A stretch of 64,000 nt of DNA, from NCBI RefSeq assembly GCF_021389935.1, contig NZ_CP089979.1:4941001-5005000 (forward strand), read 5' to 3'. Numbering within the stretch: the first letter of the stretch is position 1; each line of letters starts with the position of its first letter. This DNA comes from Fulvivirga ligni. Lineage in GTDB: Bacteria > Bacteroidota > Bacteroidia > Cytophagales > Cyclobacteriaceae. The position numbers and the translations under genes are program-made. Shown here piece by piece: positions 50,441 through 59,619 of the stretch. A model generated the notes under the pieces. That model was given only the letters and a program-made list of their open reading frames with translations, had not been told where the DNA came from and did no database searches.

Positions 50441-51875
50441 TTACAACTCACTCTTCCCCGCAAGCTCTGCAGACTGAGAAAGTAAAGAGTCTAACTGTGC
50501 TCTATTATATAATTTTCCACTTTTTATGATGGCGTCTACAGAGGTTGTATTTGAAATATCATCCAGAGGGTTGTTTTCAAGGATAACCAGCTCTGCATAT
50601 TTACTTTCGGCAATGGTGCCTAAAGAATCAGCCAGACCGAAAAAATACGCAGGATTTATGGTGGCCGTTTGCAAGGCTTCACCGTTAGACAAACCTTCCT
50701 TAACCAACATATTAAGCTCCTCATGAAGACTAAAGCCTGGCGTTACATATGATACACCACAATCAGACCCTGCCAATAGTTTAACTCCATTCTCACTAAT
50801 AATTTTGGTAATCTTTGATGATGTTTTTAAAAGCTCCTGCCCAGCTTCCCAGGTAGCAGGAGGAAACATCTTTTCGGGGAAACTTAATTCCGGATTCCAC
50901 TGTGTGAGTAAATTCTCAGGGATGTATTTATTTGCTTTTTGCTCTAAAAATGTCCCTCCTTTTCTTCTCCAGTGCTTATCTATTAAAACCAAGGTAGGAG
51001 TAACATACGTGCCATTTTTACTTAGAGTATTAGCTATTTCATTCGCTGCAGCTTCATTATAAAATTCACTATACATACCATTGATCGTGGTAAAGCTGTT
51101 TACAGCCGCTGGCAAATTGTTGGATAAAAAATTCTCTTTAAAAAGCTGCTGTAAGCTATCAATGGCCTCCTGTTTATTGGTGCATGATCTCCAGATTCCG
51201 TTAAGATGCTCCATACTCTTCCGCCCCATTTCAGAGGCATATTCAGCCGAAATAGACATCGGTACGTGTCCTACAAATGGCATCCCTAACTGCTTACACT
51301 TCGTAGCAATAGCATCATAAATATCCTTAGACAAATCATCATATACTTTGATGAAATCTGCTCCTTTCTTGTAAAGAGAGTCAACCATTTGTGTGGCCTC
51401 GGCAGTAGATTTGGGTTGAAGTGTGCCTTGTAAAAGTGTAAATGGCCCATCCATGATGGCACCTGATACATATTTACGAGGCATCAGATAACCAACAGAT
51501 TCCAATGAATCCCTCACCGCCAAATTGCCCCAAAGATCGCGAACACCCAACACACCATTAGCCAGGAAGAGAGCATTAAAATATTCATACCCTCTCACAT
51601 CTGTATAATGTATGCATATCCCAAAGACCAGGAATAAGGTATTTTCCTTCTCCATTTACCTCCTGATCCGCCTCATATCCTTCGCTATCAGCACCAATAC
51701 TTACGATCACTCCCTGGTTGATCATTACAGATTGACCATCTCTTACCTCAAGCTTCTCTACATCTACAATGGAGATGTCTTTAATAATCAAATCAACCTT
51801 TTGTACAGAAGGCCTACAACTCACGATGCAAATTGTAATGACAAAAATGACTAGGATTTTGGTAAGGTGGTTCAT
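50441..51875 (-). pseudogene. amidohydrolase lipoprotein broken by a 2-nt deletion
   Basis: ATG 51875 gives a lipoprotein signal (MNHLTKILVIFVITICIVSC) and the N-terminal part of an imidazolonepropionase/prolidase-like amidohydrolase (KYLIPGLWDMHT). The frame then ends in LYRCERV. The remainder continues in another frame from TDVRGYEYFNALFLANGVLGVRDLWGN through VGHVPM, MEHLNG, LLAGSDCGVSYVTPGFSLHEEL and ILENNPLDD. Restoring a lost CA near 51609-51612 gives MHTHYTDVRGYEYF with the metal-binding HxH. Without it the enzyme is inactive. It may be a read error. Confidence 0.85.
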
Positions 51876-52039
51876 GTAGTTTGGTTTAGGTTGCGGAGCC
51901 ATTTTCCATACTGTATGGAAATTGTATTCAGTTTACAAGTCATTGTTTGCAAGCACGTTAGGCTCGATCAAAGCAATTTAATGATTCTATGACAAATTCA
52001 ACATACTAATTCAATTTTCCAATAACTCGCTACTAGTCT

Positions 52040-52735
52040 TTAGTTGACCTCAATCCCACCACAATAAACCATTCCTGAACCATCTGGAGCCAAGCTCATG
52101 CTATAATAGAGGTCATTCCCTTTCAGGATAAATGCTCCTCTTGGTACACCCGCTGCCTGATAAGAAATCGTAGCTATATAAAATATATGATCCTCATTAG
52201 CTTCAAGCGTTATTTGCAATTCCGTTCCGCGATTAAAATTGATATCTAAGAAGGATTTAATGTCTGCTAGGCCATAGTTAAATGACGATAGTTCCTGATA
52301 TGAAAATTCATCCGGTACCAAAAATAACTTTAAGTAGGAATTTGGAGGTGTAAATATTGCAAATGAATCCGCTGGAGTACTAACATGAATATCAATTGGC
52401 TTATTGCTTTCATTAACCAATCGCGTCCAGAATACAGCAAATTGATAACTTTTCCCCGAGGCGTCCTGGTATGGAGTGCCATCGGGATCGATCATTCCTC
52501 CTTTAGGCAGACCATTTTGAATAGTTAATAATTCATCAGCATCATTGACATACAAAGTATCGGTATAAAGATATTTATCCAGCTCATGAACTGGAGGAGC
52601 TGATGTTTCATGAACTTTAACCACATCTACTTGCTGAGAATCTATGGAAACCTCGCCTGTTACGCTCTTACTCCTTTTTTGACAGGATGAAAGCCATAGT
52701 GTAATAAGAATTAATATTATTGAAACATTTCTCAT
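52040..52735 (-). CDS. lipoprotein of unknown function
   Basis: The 231-residue product has a lipoprotein signal, MRNVSIILILITLWLSSC (Cys18). The mature part reads RLVNESNKPIDIHVSTPADSFAIFTPPNSYLKLFLVPDEFSYQELSSFNYGLADIKSFL and ELQITLEANEDHIFYIATISYQ, beta-sandwich-like and without a family I know. Its start overlaps the glycosyltransferase stop by 4 nt (cotranscribed). Confidence 0.65.
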   Translation of the reverse strand: MRNVSIILILITLWLSSCQKRSKSVTGEVSIDSQQVDVVKVHETSAPPVHELDKYLYTDTLYVNDADELLTIQNGLPKGGMIDPDGTPYQDASGKSYQFAVFWTRLVNESNKPIDIHVSTPADSFAIFTPPNSYLKLFLVPDEFSYQELSSFNYGLADIKSFLDINFNRGTELQITLEANEDHIFYIATISYQAAGVPRGAFILKGNDLYYSMSLAPDGSGMVYCGGIEVN

Positions 52736-54000
52736 TCTTTAATATAATTATTATCAGCATTTACTGAAGAAACCGTCTTTCCCTGCTTTTCTATTTCTTC
52801 AATTGTTTTTTCAATTCCATCCTCATGGTGTATTCTGGTTTTCATTGCGATGGAATTTTCATAGAGTTCTTGGTTATTCAGTAGTTCGGAAACACTATCG
52901 ATAAATTTAGCTTCAGTCATCTTACTGAGGGGTATTGGTTTCACGGCAATCCCCTTATTATAAGCTAATTCTCCCCAGAACTTTTGGTCTCCGATAGGAT
53001 ATAAAATGGGACATATCATAAAAGGTATGCCTGCCCTTAAGCATTCCGCAGTGGTGCCTATTCCGCCGTGGTGAATGACTGCTTTTACCAAAGGAAAAAT
53101 AGTTTGATATGAAACGCTGTCTATGATTTTAATCTTCGAATTATCAGCTAGCAAATCCTTTTCAAACCCCCAACCTTTTACAATGATTACTCTTACTTTG
53201 AGTGTTTCCACTAACTTACCTACGGCTTTTATTAAGTTAAACTTGCTTTTTGAAGGCATACTACCGAAAGTAATGAGCAGGGGCTTTTCTCCGTCGTGAA
53301 TAAAATCGGTTAGCTCTTTAGAGAGTTCTTCAGTAGAATCATCATACCAAAAACCGTTAAATTTAGAGGTGGCTGAGTAGTCTTTTGGGGTTGGCAAAAA
53401 ACTTGGACTCATTGCATATATGTTTTTCACATTTGGTACTGTGAATTTTTTAGGCAATTGAAACTTCACTCTAAACTCCCCTATAGGCTTGGATAATAGC
53501 TTAAGACTTTGATTTGACAGTGTATAACTTAACCTATTAAACATTTTCGGGATAGGCAATCCTCCAAAAGAAGGATTTTTGAACTCTTTAGTGGGCTCCA
53601 CAATGGGAAGTACTGATGCTCTAACCATTTTTTCAGGAAATTGATCAGCAAAACTGTCCGCCAATGTCTTCACATGGTACAAAACCAAATCACTTTCTAC
53701 GGCCAACTTGTAAAAAACTTCTAATGAATTGGCTATTAAAGGATAGACCCAAGTCTTAAGATTTTTTCTAATAGCAAATGGGTTTCCTTTCAACGTCTTT
53801 TTACCATCCTCAGAATCCAAAACTTCCTGAAAATCAGCCTCAACCGGAACAAACTCAATTCCATAAGACCCCACCAGTTGTTCAAAATTTTTGGCTGTAG
53901 ATAGTGTTACCTCATGCCCTTTTGCCTTTAAAGCTCTTCCCAAAACGGCATAAGGCTGCACATCTCCACGGGTGCCTAGGGTTAAGATGGCTATTTTCAT
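52732..54000 (-). CDS. GT1-family glycosyltransferase (MGT/UGT-like)
   Basis: The 422-residue enzyme begins MKIAILTLGTRGDVQPYAVLGRALKAKGHEVTLSTAKNF, contains KPLLITFGSMPSK, and has the nucleotide-sugar signature HHGGIGTTAECLRAGIPFMICPILYPIGDQKFWGEL. This is the sterol/flavonoid/macrolide GT1 type, which moves a sugar from UDP- or TDP-sugar to a small lipophilic acceptor. The acceptor cannot be told from sequence. Confidence 0.9.
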   Translation of the reverse strand: MKIAILTLGTRGDVQPYAVLGRALKAKGHEVTLSTAKNFEQLVGSYGIEFVPVEADFQEVLDSEDGKKTLKGNPFAIRKNLKTWVYPLIANSLEVFYKLAVESDLVLYHVKTLADSFADQFPEKMVRASVLPIVEPTKEFKNPSFGGLPIPKMFNRLSYTLSNQSLKLLSKPIGEFRVKFQLPKKFTVPNVKNIYAMSPSFLPTPKDYSATSKFNGFWYDDSTEELSKELTDFIHDGEKPLLITFGSMPSKSKFNLIKAVGKLVETLKVRVIIVKGWGFEKDLLADNSKIKIIDSVSYQTIFPLVKAVIHHGGIGTTAECLRAGIPFMICPILYPIGDQKFWGELAYNKGIAVKPIPLSKMTEAKFIDSVSELLNNQELYENSIAMKTRIHHEDGIEKTIEEIEKQGKTVSSVNADNNYIKE

Positions 54001-54108
54001 TTTTATTGGCTGTAAATTGTTTTAAGTGTGATCGGCTACCGTAAGTGCATCAACTAATTAATCACCTTTTAAATTTAACAATTCCAAGAAAGAATGAAGA
54101 CAAACACC

Positions 54109-55017
54109 TTAAAATTCTGCCTTACACAACTCCATATTCACCATAGCACCAGCAAAATTACCTGCAGCAACAGAATTGGCCACTGAACGCATAGGAGATG
54201 TGTTGTCGCCACAAGCGTAAACATCAGCCACGCTAGTTTGCTGAAAGTTATTAGTTTCTATAAAGCCTTGCTCAGTAAGTTGGCAGCCCAGTTTTTCAAG
54301 CAGATCAGTATGTTGTACAAAGTCAACCTTGGCGTAAAGTGCAGTGAGCTGAGCCGAAGTTTCGTCTTTGAAAATGATGCTTTTGAGTTGTCCTTTATTG
54401 TGATCAAAAGCTTTAATCTCACGCTCTACTACTTTGATATTATGGTTATCTAACTGCAGCCGTTGGGCTTCATCAAAGGTGGCTTTGCCATTGGTATATA
54501 TGGTGAGTTTATCGGTAAGGTTTCTTATCAGCATAGCATAGTGCATGGCTGCATCGCCATTGGCCAATATACCCGTCACCTCACTTTTCACTTCATAGCC
54601 ATGGCAATATGGGCAATGAATTACTGAAATACCCCAACAGTGAGGAAAGCCGTCAATCTCCGGCATAATATCTTTAATGCCAGTGGCAAATATGAGTTTT
54701 TTGGCCGTGTAAGTGTCTACTGAATCTGTGGTAATCCTAAAACCAGAATTTAACTTTACAGCCTCCACGGCCAGGCCATTAACCAGGTTTACGGTTTTAT
54801 ACTGCAACACCTGTTCTCTTGCCTTGGAGGCAATCACGTGCGGCTTTTCACCGTCTTGAGTAATGAAATTATGAGAGTGTGGGGTTTGTCTGTTGCAGGG
54901 TAATCCGCCATCAATGATGAGTATTTTTCTTAATGAGCGTCCTAAAGCCATGGCCGCCGAAAGGCCGGCATAACTCCCACCTATGATGATTACATCATAA
55001 TCGTATTTTATATCCAT
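54109..55017 (-). CDS. thioredoxin-reductase-like FAD/NAD(P) oxidoreductase
   Basis: The 302-residue protein has FAD motif VIIIGGSYAGLSAAMALGRSLRKILIIDGG, the redox CPYC at 135-138, and FAD-binding GDNTSPMRSVANSVAAGNFAGAMVNMEL. HGYE after CPYC and the N-terminal NRQTPHSHNF (in place of the usual glutathione-site pattern) fit the atypical TrxR-like group that often accompanies a Crp-type regulator. No thioredoxin is adjacent. A strong promoter with flanking GTTGC/GCAAC palindromes precedes it. Confidence 0.9.
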   Translation of the reverse strand: MDIKYDYDVIIIGGSYAGLSAAMALGRSLRKILIIDGGLPCNRQTPHSHNFITQDGEKPHVIASKAREQVLQYKTVNLVNGLAVEAVKLNSGFRITTDSVDTYTAKKLIFATGIKDIMPEIDGFPHCWGISVIHCPYCHGYEVKSEVTGILANGDAAMHYAMLIRNLTDKLTIYTNGKATFDEAQRLQLDNHNIKVVEREIKAFDHNKGQLKSIIFKDETSAQLTALYAKVDFVQHTDLLEKLGCQLTEQGFIETNNFQQTSVADVYACGDNTSPMRSVANSVAAGNFAGAMVNMELCKAEF

Positions 55018-55030
55018 TGCATTATTATTC

Positions 55031-55082
55031 GTTGCTAAAGCAACAAATATAGGAAGTCAGTCCTTTATCGCAACATAGTTGC
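55031..55082 (-). promoter_or_regulatory. promoter and palindromes upstream of the flavoprotein
   Basis: On the minus strand TTG (55073-55071), 19 nt and TATATTTG (55051-55044) form a strong Bacteroidota promoter. It is flanked by two palindromes with the same half-site: GTTGCT/AGCAAC (55031-55044) and GCAAC-ATA-GTTGC (55070-55082). These could be sites for a Crp/Fnr-type regulator. Confidence 0.65.
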
Positions 55083-55106
55083 ATTTACTTATTTCAATAG
55101 CAGGAA

Positions 55107-55865
55107 TTAATGCAATGCATAATCAATTAAATAGATTTCATCACTTTCGGAATATGGATCTAATACAACACTAAACTGATTATTTTCAACATCACGTGTT
55201 ATGATTCCATAAATGTATAGGTAATCATTTCCCTTATTGTCTATGGCATCAATTTTATAACCCTGCAGTATAAAACCATCTTCTGTAATATTTCCAAAGG
55301 TAGAGTCGGCTTTCATGACACCTTTGATCCATTCTTCCTTAGAGTATTGTGCCACTGCAGATGTATCATTTAACATCCCAGACAAGGCATCATATTGTTT
55401 TTTCTTTAGTAGTCCCACCACCTTGTCTACCAATGCCATTCTTTTATCCACATATTCCAAGATCCAGGTATTATATTCAAACTCATACTCATCACCATTA
55501 GCGAATACAAGCACAGGATTTATATGTGAATATTTCTTTCTCTCCTCCGCCGTTAGGTGTCTATAAGTTCTGTAAGCTATATTTGAAGCCGGAATCTCTG
55601 GTGTGGATTTGTATTTCTCCAGAGACTCACTATCTGACAGTCTAATTTCGAAAAAGGTCTTAGACTCTTCTCCTGATTTCATGGATCTTCCAAAAGAATA
55701 ATCTATAGTACCACCATAAAATTCTACCACTTCTTTCACTCCCTCCCTTTCAGATTCAGAGACATCTACAATGCCCGATAGAAAGCCACCTTCTCCATTT
55801 TTACCTCCACAACTAATCATACACAGGCCAAGCATAACAGCAATTACCACTCTTATCATTATCAT
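55107..55865 (-). CDS. lipoprotein of unknown function
   Basis: The 252-residue product has a lipoprotein signal, MIMIRVVIAVMLGLCMISC (Cys19). The mature part begins with a Gly-rich linker, has a middle region SFGRSMKSGEESKTFFEIRLSDSESLEKYKSTPEIPASNIAYRTYRHLTAEERKKYSHINPVLVFANGDEYEFEYN, and a helical segment (YVDKRMALVDKVVGLLKKKQYDALSGMLND) before a final beta region. I do not recognise a family. Confidence 0.65.
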   Translation of the reverse strand: MIMIRVVIAVMLGLCMISCGGKNGEGGFLSGIVDVSESEREGVKEVVEFYGGTIDYSFGRSMKSGEESKTFFEIRLSDSESLEKYKSTPEIPASNIAYRTYRHLTAEERKKYSHINPVLVFANGDEYEFEYNTWILEYVDKRMALVDKVVGLLKKKQYDALSGMLNDTSAVAQYSKEEWIKGVMKADSTFGNITEDGFILQGYKIDAIDNKGNDYLYIYGIITRDVENNQFSVVLDPYSESDEIYLIDYALH

Positions 55866-55917
55866 AAATTGATTATAGAAATAAAAAAATTCATCCGTCT
55901 ACCCACTTTTAGAAGGC

Positions 55918-56376
55918 TTATTTTATGATTATTAATTTCTCAAAGCATCTACTATTTTCCACCCCTACATACTGTCCATAGTTCGGCGTTAGTTGATACC
56001 CATTTTTCTCATATAGCCGGATAGCCTCTGGCTGTCTTACACCAGTTTCCAATACACATTTGGCATATCCCAGCTCACCAGCCCACTTTTCCAGCTCAGC
56101 CAACACCACAGAAGCCACCCCCTTCCCCCTGGCCGACTCGGCAGTATACATTCTCTTCACCTCCATAGACTCATCATCAAAAGCCTTCACCGCCCCGCAG
56201 GCAATAGCTACATCACCATCATAAGCCACCACGGCATGCTTGATCATGCTTATCTTATTATACTGAGCGTAAAAACCATGTTCGTCGCCATCTCTTACTG
56301 CCAGATCCTGGTCTAGCAACTTCACGAGAGCTACAAAGTCTTCATCATCTGAGTTGGTTCTTTTAATGGTGATCAT
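55918..56376 (-). CDS. GNAT-family N-acetyltransferase
   Basis: The 152-residue protein has the GNAT fold with motif A MEVKRMYTAESARGKGVASVVLAELEKWAGELGYAKCVLETG, where RGKGVA binds acetyl-CoA, and a C-terminal AIRLYEKNGYQLTPNYGQYVGVENSRCFEK. It begins TIKRTNSDDEDFVALVKLLDQDLAVRDGDEHGFY. The substrate is unknown. It stands alone beside a repeat cluster. Confidence 0.9.
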   Translation of the reverse strand: MITIKRTNSDDEDFVALVKLLDQDLAVRDGDEHGFYAQYNKISMIKHAVVAYDGDVAIACGAVKAFDDESMEVKRMYTAESARGKGVASVVLAELEKWAGELGYAKCVLETGVRQPEAIRLYEKNGYQLTPNYGQYVGVENSRCFEKLIIIK

Positions 56377-56419
56377 AAGAAGTTGATTTGAGTGGTAATA
56401 TTACAGAAATTTATTCAAA

Positions 56420-57075
56420 TGCTGCGGGAGAATGCCGTTTGGAGTGTTCCGACAGGATCACTTCAAATCTAAACGTGATATTCAAGGTTAGCAATTCGAG
56501 TTAAAGTATCTCAAAAAAAAAATATAGATTTAGCCTCAAACTCCGGGTCACAGACCCTGGTTTCCATTGTTGATTTGCAGTCACCCTACGGTAGACTACA
56601 AACAGCGTTAATGATAGATTGCTGTTTGGAGTGTTCCGACAGGATCACTTCAAACCTAAACATGAAATGAAGTTTGTAACTTCATTATACTGATCTATGA
56701 AATGCAGTCCATTCGAGGTTACCAATTCGAGTTAAAGGGCTCTAAAAAAATTAAAGATTTGTGCTCGAATTCCAGGTCACAGACCCTAGTTGCCATTGTT
56801 GATTTGCAGTCACCCTGCGGTAGACTACAAATAGCGTCAATGATGGATTGCTGCTTGGAAGTGCTGTTTGGAGTGTTCCGAAAGATCACTTCAAACCTAA
56901 ACATGATATGAAGTTTATAACTTCATTTTACTGATCTATGAAACGCAGACAGATCGAGAATACCAACAAAAGTTAAGAAAGCTCTAAAATTAAATTTATG
57001 TAGAAACTCGGGGTCACAGCCACCAATTTACATTATGCACTTACAATCACCCTACGGTAGACTACGAATAGTGAT
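56420..57075. repeat. BIME-like repeat array, left of RAYT 3 (three copies)
   Basis: Three copies (first partial) of a unit of about 230 nt that includes four palindromes: GGGTC-ACA-GACCC (56545); TTTGCAGTC with GACTACAAA around ACCCTACGGTA (56574-56602); GTTTGGAGTG with CACTTCAAAC around TTCCGACAGGAT (56624-56655); and AATGAAGTT with AACTTCATT around TGT (56666-56686). Copies of the second palindrome lie at 56574, 56803 and 57040. The two long-loop hairpins face opposite ways, as the two REPs of a BIME do. Confidence 0.82.
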
Positions 57076-57091
57076 AAATAAGGCTTAACAA

Positions 57092-57640
57092 TCACAAATA
57101 CTCCACATCAATAAGCCCTTTCCCTCCTGAATAATCAATGGCACTGGAATATTGATAATCTTGAGCTTCTCGTACTATTCCAGCAACTACTGGATTGTTA
57201 TGTATGTATTCCAATTTCTGATCTTTGAAAAAATTACTTTCGAGTTCTATTGGATGGGTTTTCTGTCTCCAAAATTGATAATCTTTATTTTTCGAATTTT
57301 TACTTCCAGCATTCTTAAATATCCATAACATCCAGCCTTTCCTACTTTCCTGTGAGTTATTTTGAATCTCTTTCACAATTCTTTTAGAAGTGTATTTTTT
57401 AAAGTCCCTCAAAATATCAGATAAGTTATGACCCTCTCTGGCTGAACAAATCATATGGACATGATTACTCATAAAACACCATGCATATAATACCAATCCC
57501 TTTTCCCTTTGACAGTATTTCAAACTATCGATCAAAATATCCATATAAACTCGTCTGGTAAAAACATCTACCCACTCCACCACAGCAAATGTAATGAAGT
57601 AAATACCTTCTGGATTCGATATTCTATATCCTGCTGACAT
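57092..57640 (-). CDS. REP-associated tyrosine transposase (RAYT 3)
   Basis: The 182-residue protein begins MSAGYRISNPEGIYFITFAVVEWVDVFTRRVYMDILIDSL and has the HUH motif NHVHMIC (His60, His62) and a likely catalytic Tyr145 in KLEYIHNNPVVAGIV. It looks intact. It lies between three BIME-like units on each side, the densest repeat cluster in the window, and so probably mobilises them. Confidence 0.9.
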   Translation of the reverse strand: MSAGYRISNPEGIYFITFAVVEWVDVFTRRVYMDILIDSLKYCQREKGLVLYAWCFMSNHVHMICSAREGHNLSDILRDFKKYTSKRIVKEIQNNSQESRKGWMLWIFKNAGSKNSKNKDYQFWRQKTHPIELESNFFKDQKLEYIHNNPVVAGIVREAQDYQYSSAIDYSGGKGLIDVEYL

Positions 57641-57659
57641 AATATAAGATAATCATTAT

Positions 57660-58210
57660 TTGATTAGATATGAGCAAAAAGACCATTTAGGATTGACAAT
57701 TCGAGTTAAGATATCCTTTTAAATATAGGTTTAGCCTCAAACTCCGGGTCACAGACCCTAGTTGCCATTGTTGATTTGCAGTCACCCTACGGTAGACTAC
57801 AAACAGCGTTAATGATAGATTGCTGTTTGGAAGTGCTGTTTGGAGTGTTCCGACAGGATCACTTCAAACCTAAACATGATATGAAGTTTGTAACTTAATT
57901 ATACCGATCTATGAAATGCAGGCCGTTCAAGTTTGACAATTCGAGTTAAACGCCCCTCAAAAATATAAAGGTTCGTGCTCAAACTCCGGGTCACAGACCC
58001 TGGTTTCCATTATTGATTTGCAGTCACCCTGCGGTAGACTACAAATAGCGTTGATGACGAATTGCTATTTGGAGTGTTCCGACAGGATCACTTCAAACCT
58101 AAACATGAAATGAAGTTTGTAACTTCATTATACCGATCTATGAAATGCAGACCGTTCGAGTCTAGCTATTCGAATTTAACAGTCACCCTACGGTAGACCA
58201 CAAATAGCGT
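57660..58210. repeat. BIME-like repeat array, right of RAYT 3 (three copies)
   Basis: Three more units in the same direction as the left array; hairpins of the TTTGCAGTC...GACTACAAA type lie at 57775, 58017 and 58178 (last unit partial). RAYT 3 therefore sits between copies 3 and 4 of a six-copy direct repeat. The last unit runs to the stop codon of the BNR_4 gene. Confidence 0.82.
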
Positions 58211-58211
58211 A

Positions 58212-59597
58212 TTAATCTAAAGGCACCTTCCAATCCAGGACCTCCACCACGCTAGCTGGCTGATCGGATAACCCCTCGCCGTCTATCTGGTCTGTTTTCT
58301 GTAAAAAAAGGCTGATGACATGATTTTGATGCCACTGTTCACTATCAAGGGTGGGCTCCCAGGAATCATAGCCACTACCTGTGAGGTCAGTAATGGTCCA
58401 GGGGTCTTTAAAGGGCATTTTATTTTGTGCAACCGAAATACGATTATCTCTTTCAGCATCTCGAAAAATGACGAAAACCTGATCTTCTGTTACCAAAATC
58501 TGGGGACGAGATATCGGTATCTTCTTGGTGCCCATACCACTTAGACTAAAGGGCTCAGAGCGAAATGAGAGGTTCTCTACTTTCCAATCCCGATTTTTAT
58601 AGACTAACTGATACTGAGGCACATCTGAACCTTTCGGTTTCCAATAGCTGATAATAAAGGGATCTCCCTGGCTATTAGCAACCATAGAAGTTTGATTAAT
58701 CAGCTCACTATTTTGTGGAATGGCTTGTACTGTCTCAGCGGTATTGATGGTTATTGGCAACTGATACCTTTGCCCATTCGATGTTTGCCATGTAACTCCG
58801 CCATCAGATGATTTTGCGTAGCATAAATCATGATTAGAGGCTACATCAGGGCTTTCACGCCACACCCAGGACAAATGGATAGTTCCCGAAGCATCTACAC
58901 AGGCCTGCCAATAAGCATTGCGTTGGCCTTCTCCATCAATCAACTGATCTTGAAGACGATGCCAGGTCTTGTTCTTATGATCATATTTATTCATCACCAA
59001 ACTACCGTTGCCCGAGCTGCCATCTCTATAGAAAAACAGCAAGTCGCCACCCGGCAGTTTGTAAAACTCCGGATATGAAACTTTACTTTCCTGGCTCCCG
59101 GTCATGATCATTTCCTTGCTTAATTCCAATGAACCTGGCGATACGCTACGAGCATATCTTAATGGTGTATCATGATGATCCCAGGAGACATGCAAATAAC
59201 CATCTCCATCAACTGTAACGCTGATATCATTATGAGCATCTTGCGCATGCCCTTCATAAGCCGTGACCTGCGTAAACCAGGCTCTAGCTCCTACTTTTCT
59301 CTTGCCTAAAACCAGCTGTGCATCAGCATTATAGTAAGCAATGTATTGAACACCATCATGAGTAATGAGCGAATTTTTTCTGAAAATAACGGTATTCACC
59401 GAATTTCTGGCCCAGCCTTGCCCTACAGATGTAATCTCGATGGCGCCTGAGGTACTTATTGTATCTGTGGTATGAATCGAATCAGGATCGTCCCTTAATT
59501 CACTTACAAAATCGAACTTTTCTTTTACCTGGATGCCAAGATATAAAATAGGGATTGATACGAGGGCGAGAAGTATTATGATGGTTGTTTTTTTCAT
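58212..59597 (-). CDS. BNR_4-family exported protein (glycan-active type)
   Basis: The 461-residue product has an N-terminal anchor (MKKTTIIILLALVSIPILYLGIQV), then a beta-propeller-like domain: NSVNTVIFRKNSLITHDGVQYIAYYNADAQLVLGKRKVGARAWFTQVT and AHNDISVTVDGDGYLHVSWDHHDTPLRYARS, which match the BNR_4 family. Several members are linked to sulfated or rhamnose-containing polysaccharide use, but a lyase or hydrolase activity is not proven here. It lies 22 nt downstream of the glycosidase-like gene. Confidence 0.82.
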   Translation of the reverse strand: MKKTTIIILLALVSIPILYLGIQVKEKFDFVSELRDDPDSIHTTDTISTSGAIEITSVGQGWARNSVNTVIFRKNSLITHDGVQYIAYYNADAQLVLGKRKVGARAWFTQVTAYEGHAQDAHNDISVTVDGDGYLHVSWDHHDTPLRYARSVSPGSLELSKEMIMTGSQESKVSYPEFYKLPGGDLLFFYRDGSSGNGSLVMNKYDHKNKTWHRLQDQLIDGEGQRNAYWQACVDASGTIHLSWVWRESPDVASNHDLCYAKSSDGGVTWQTSNGQRYQLPITINTAETVQAIPQNSELINQTSMVANSQGDPFIISYWKPKGSDVPQYQLVYKNRDWKVENLSFRSEPFSLSGMGTKKIPISRPQILVTEDQVFVIFRDAERDNRISVAQNKMPFKDPWTITDLTGSGYDSWEPTLDSEQWHQNHVISLFLQKTDQIDGEGLSDQPASVVEVLDWKVPLD

Positions 59598-59619
59598 AAC
59601 GGACCTATTTGTATTGAAA

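Noticed and set aside
56719-56911. Short frames within the repeat array on both strands
   Set aside because: They fall on palindromic repeat DNA and have no homologue-like features.
56420-58210. Could the regularly spaced repeats be a CRISPR array?
   Set aside because: Units are about 160-240 nt with conserved interiors and a transposase in the middle; there are no short identical repeats with unique spacers and no cas genes.
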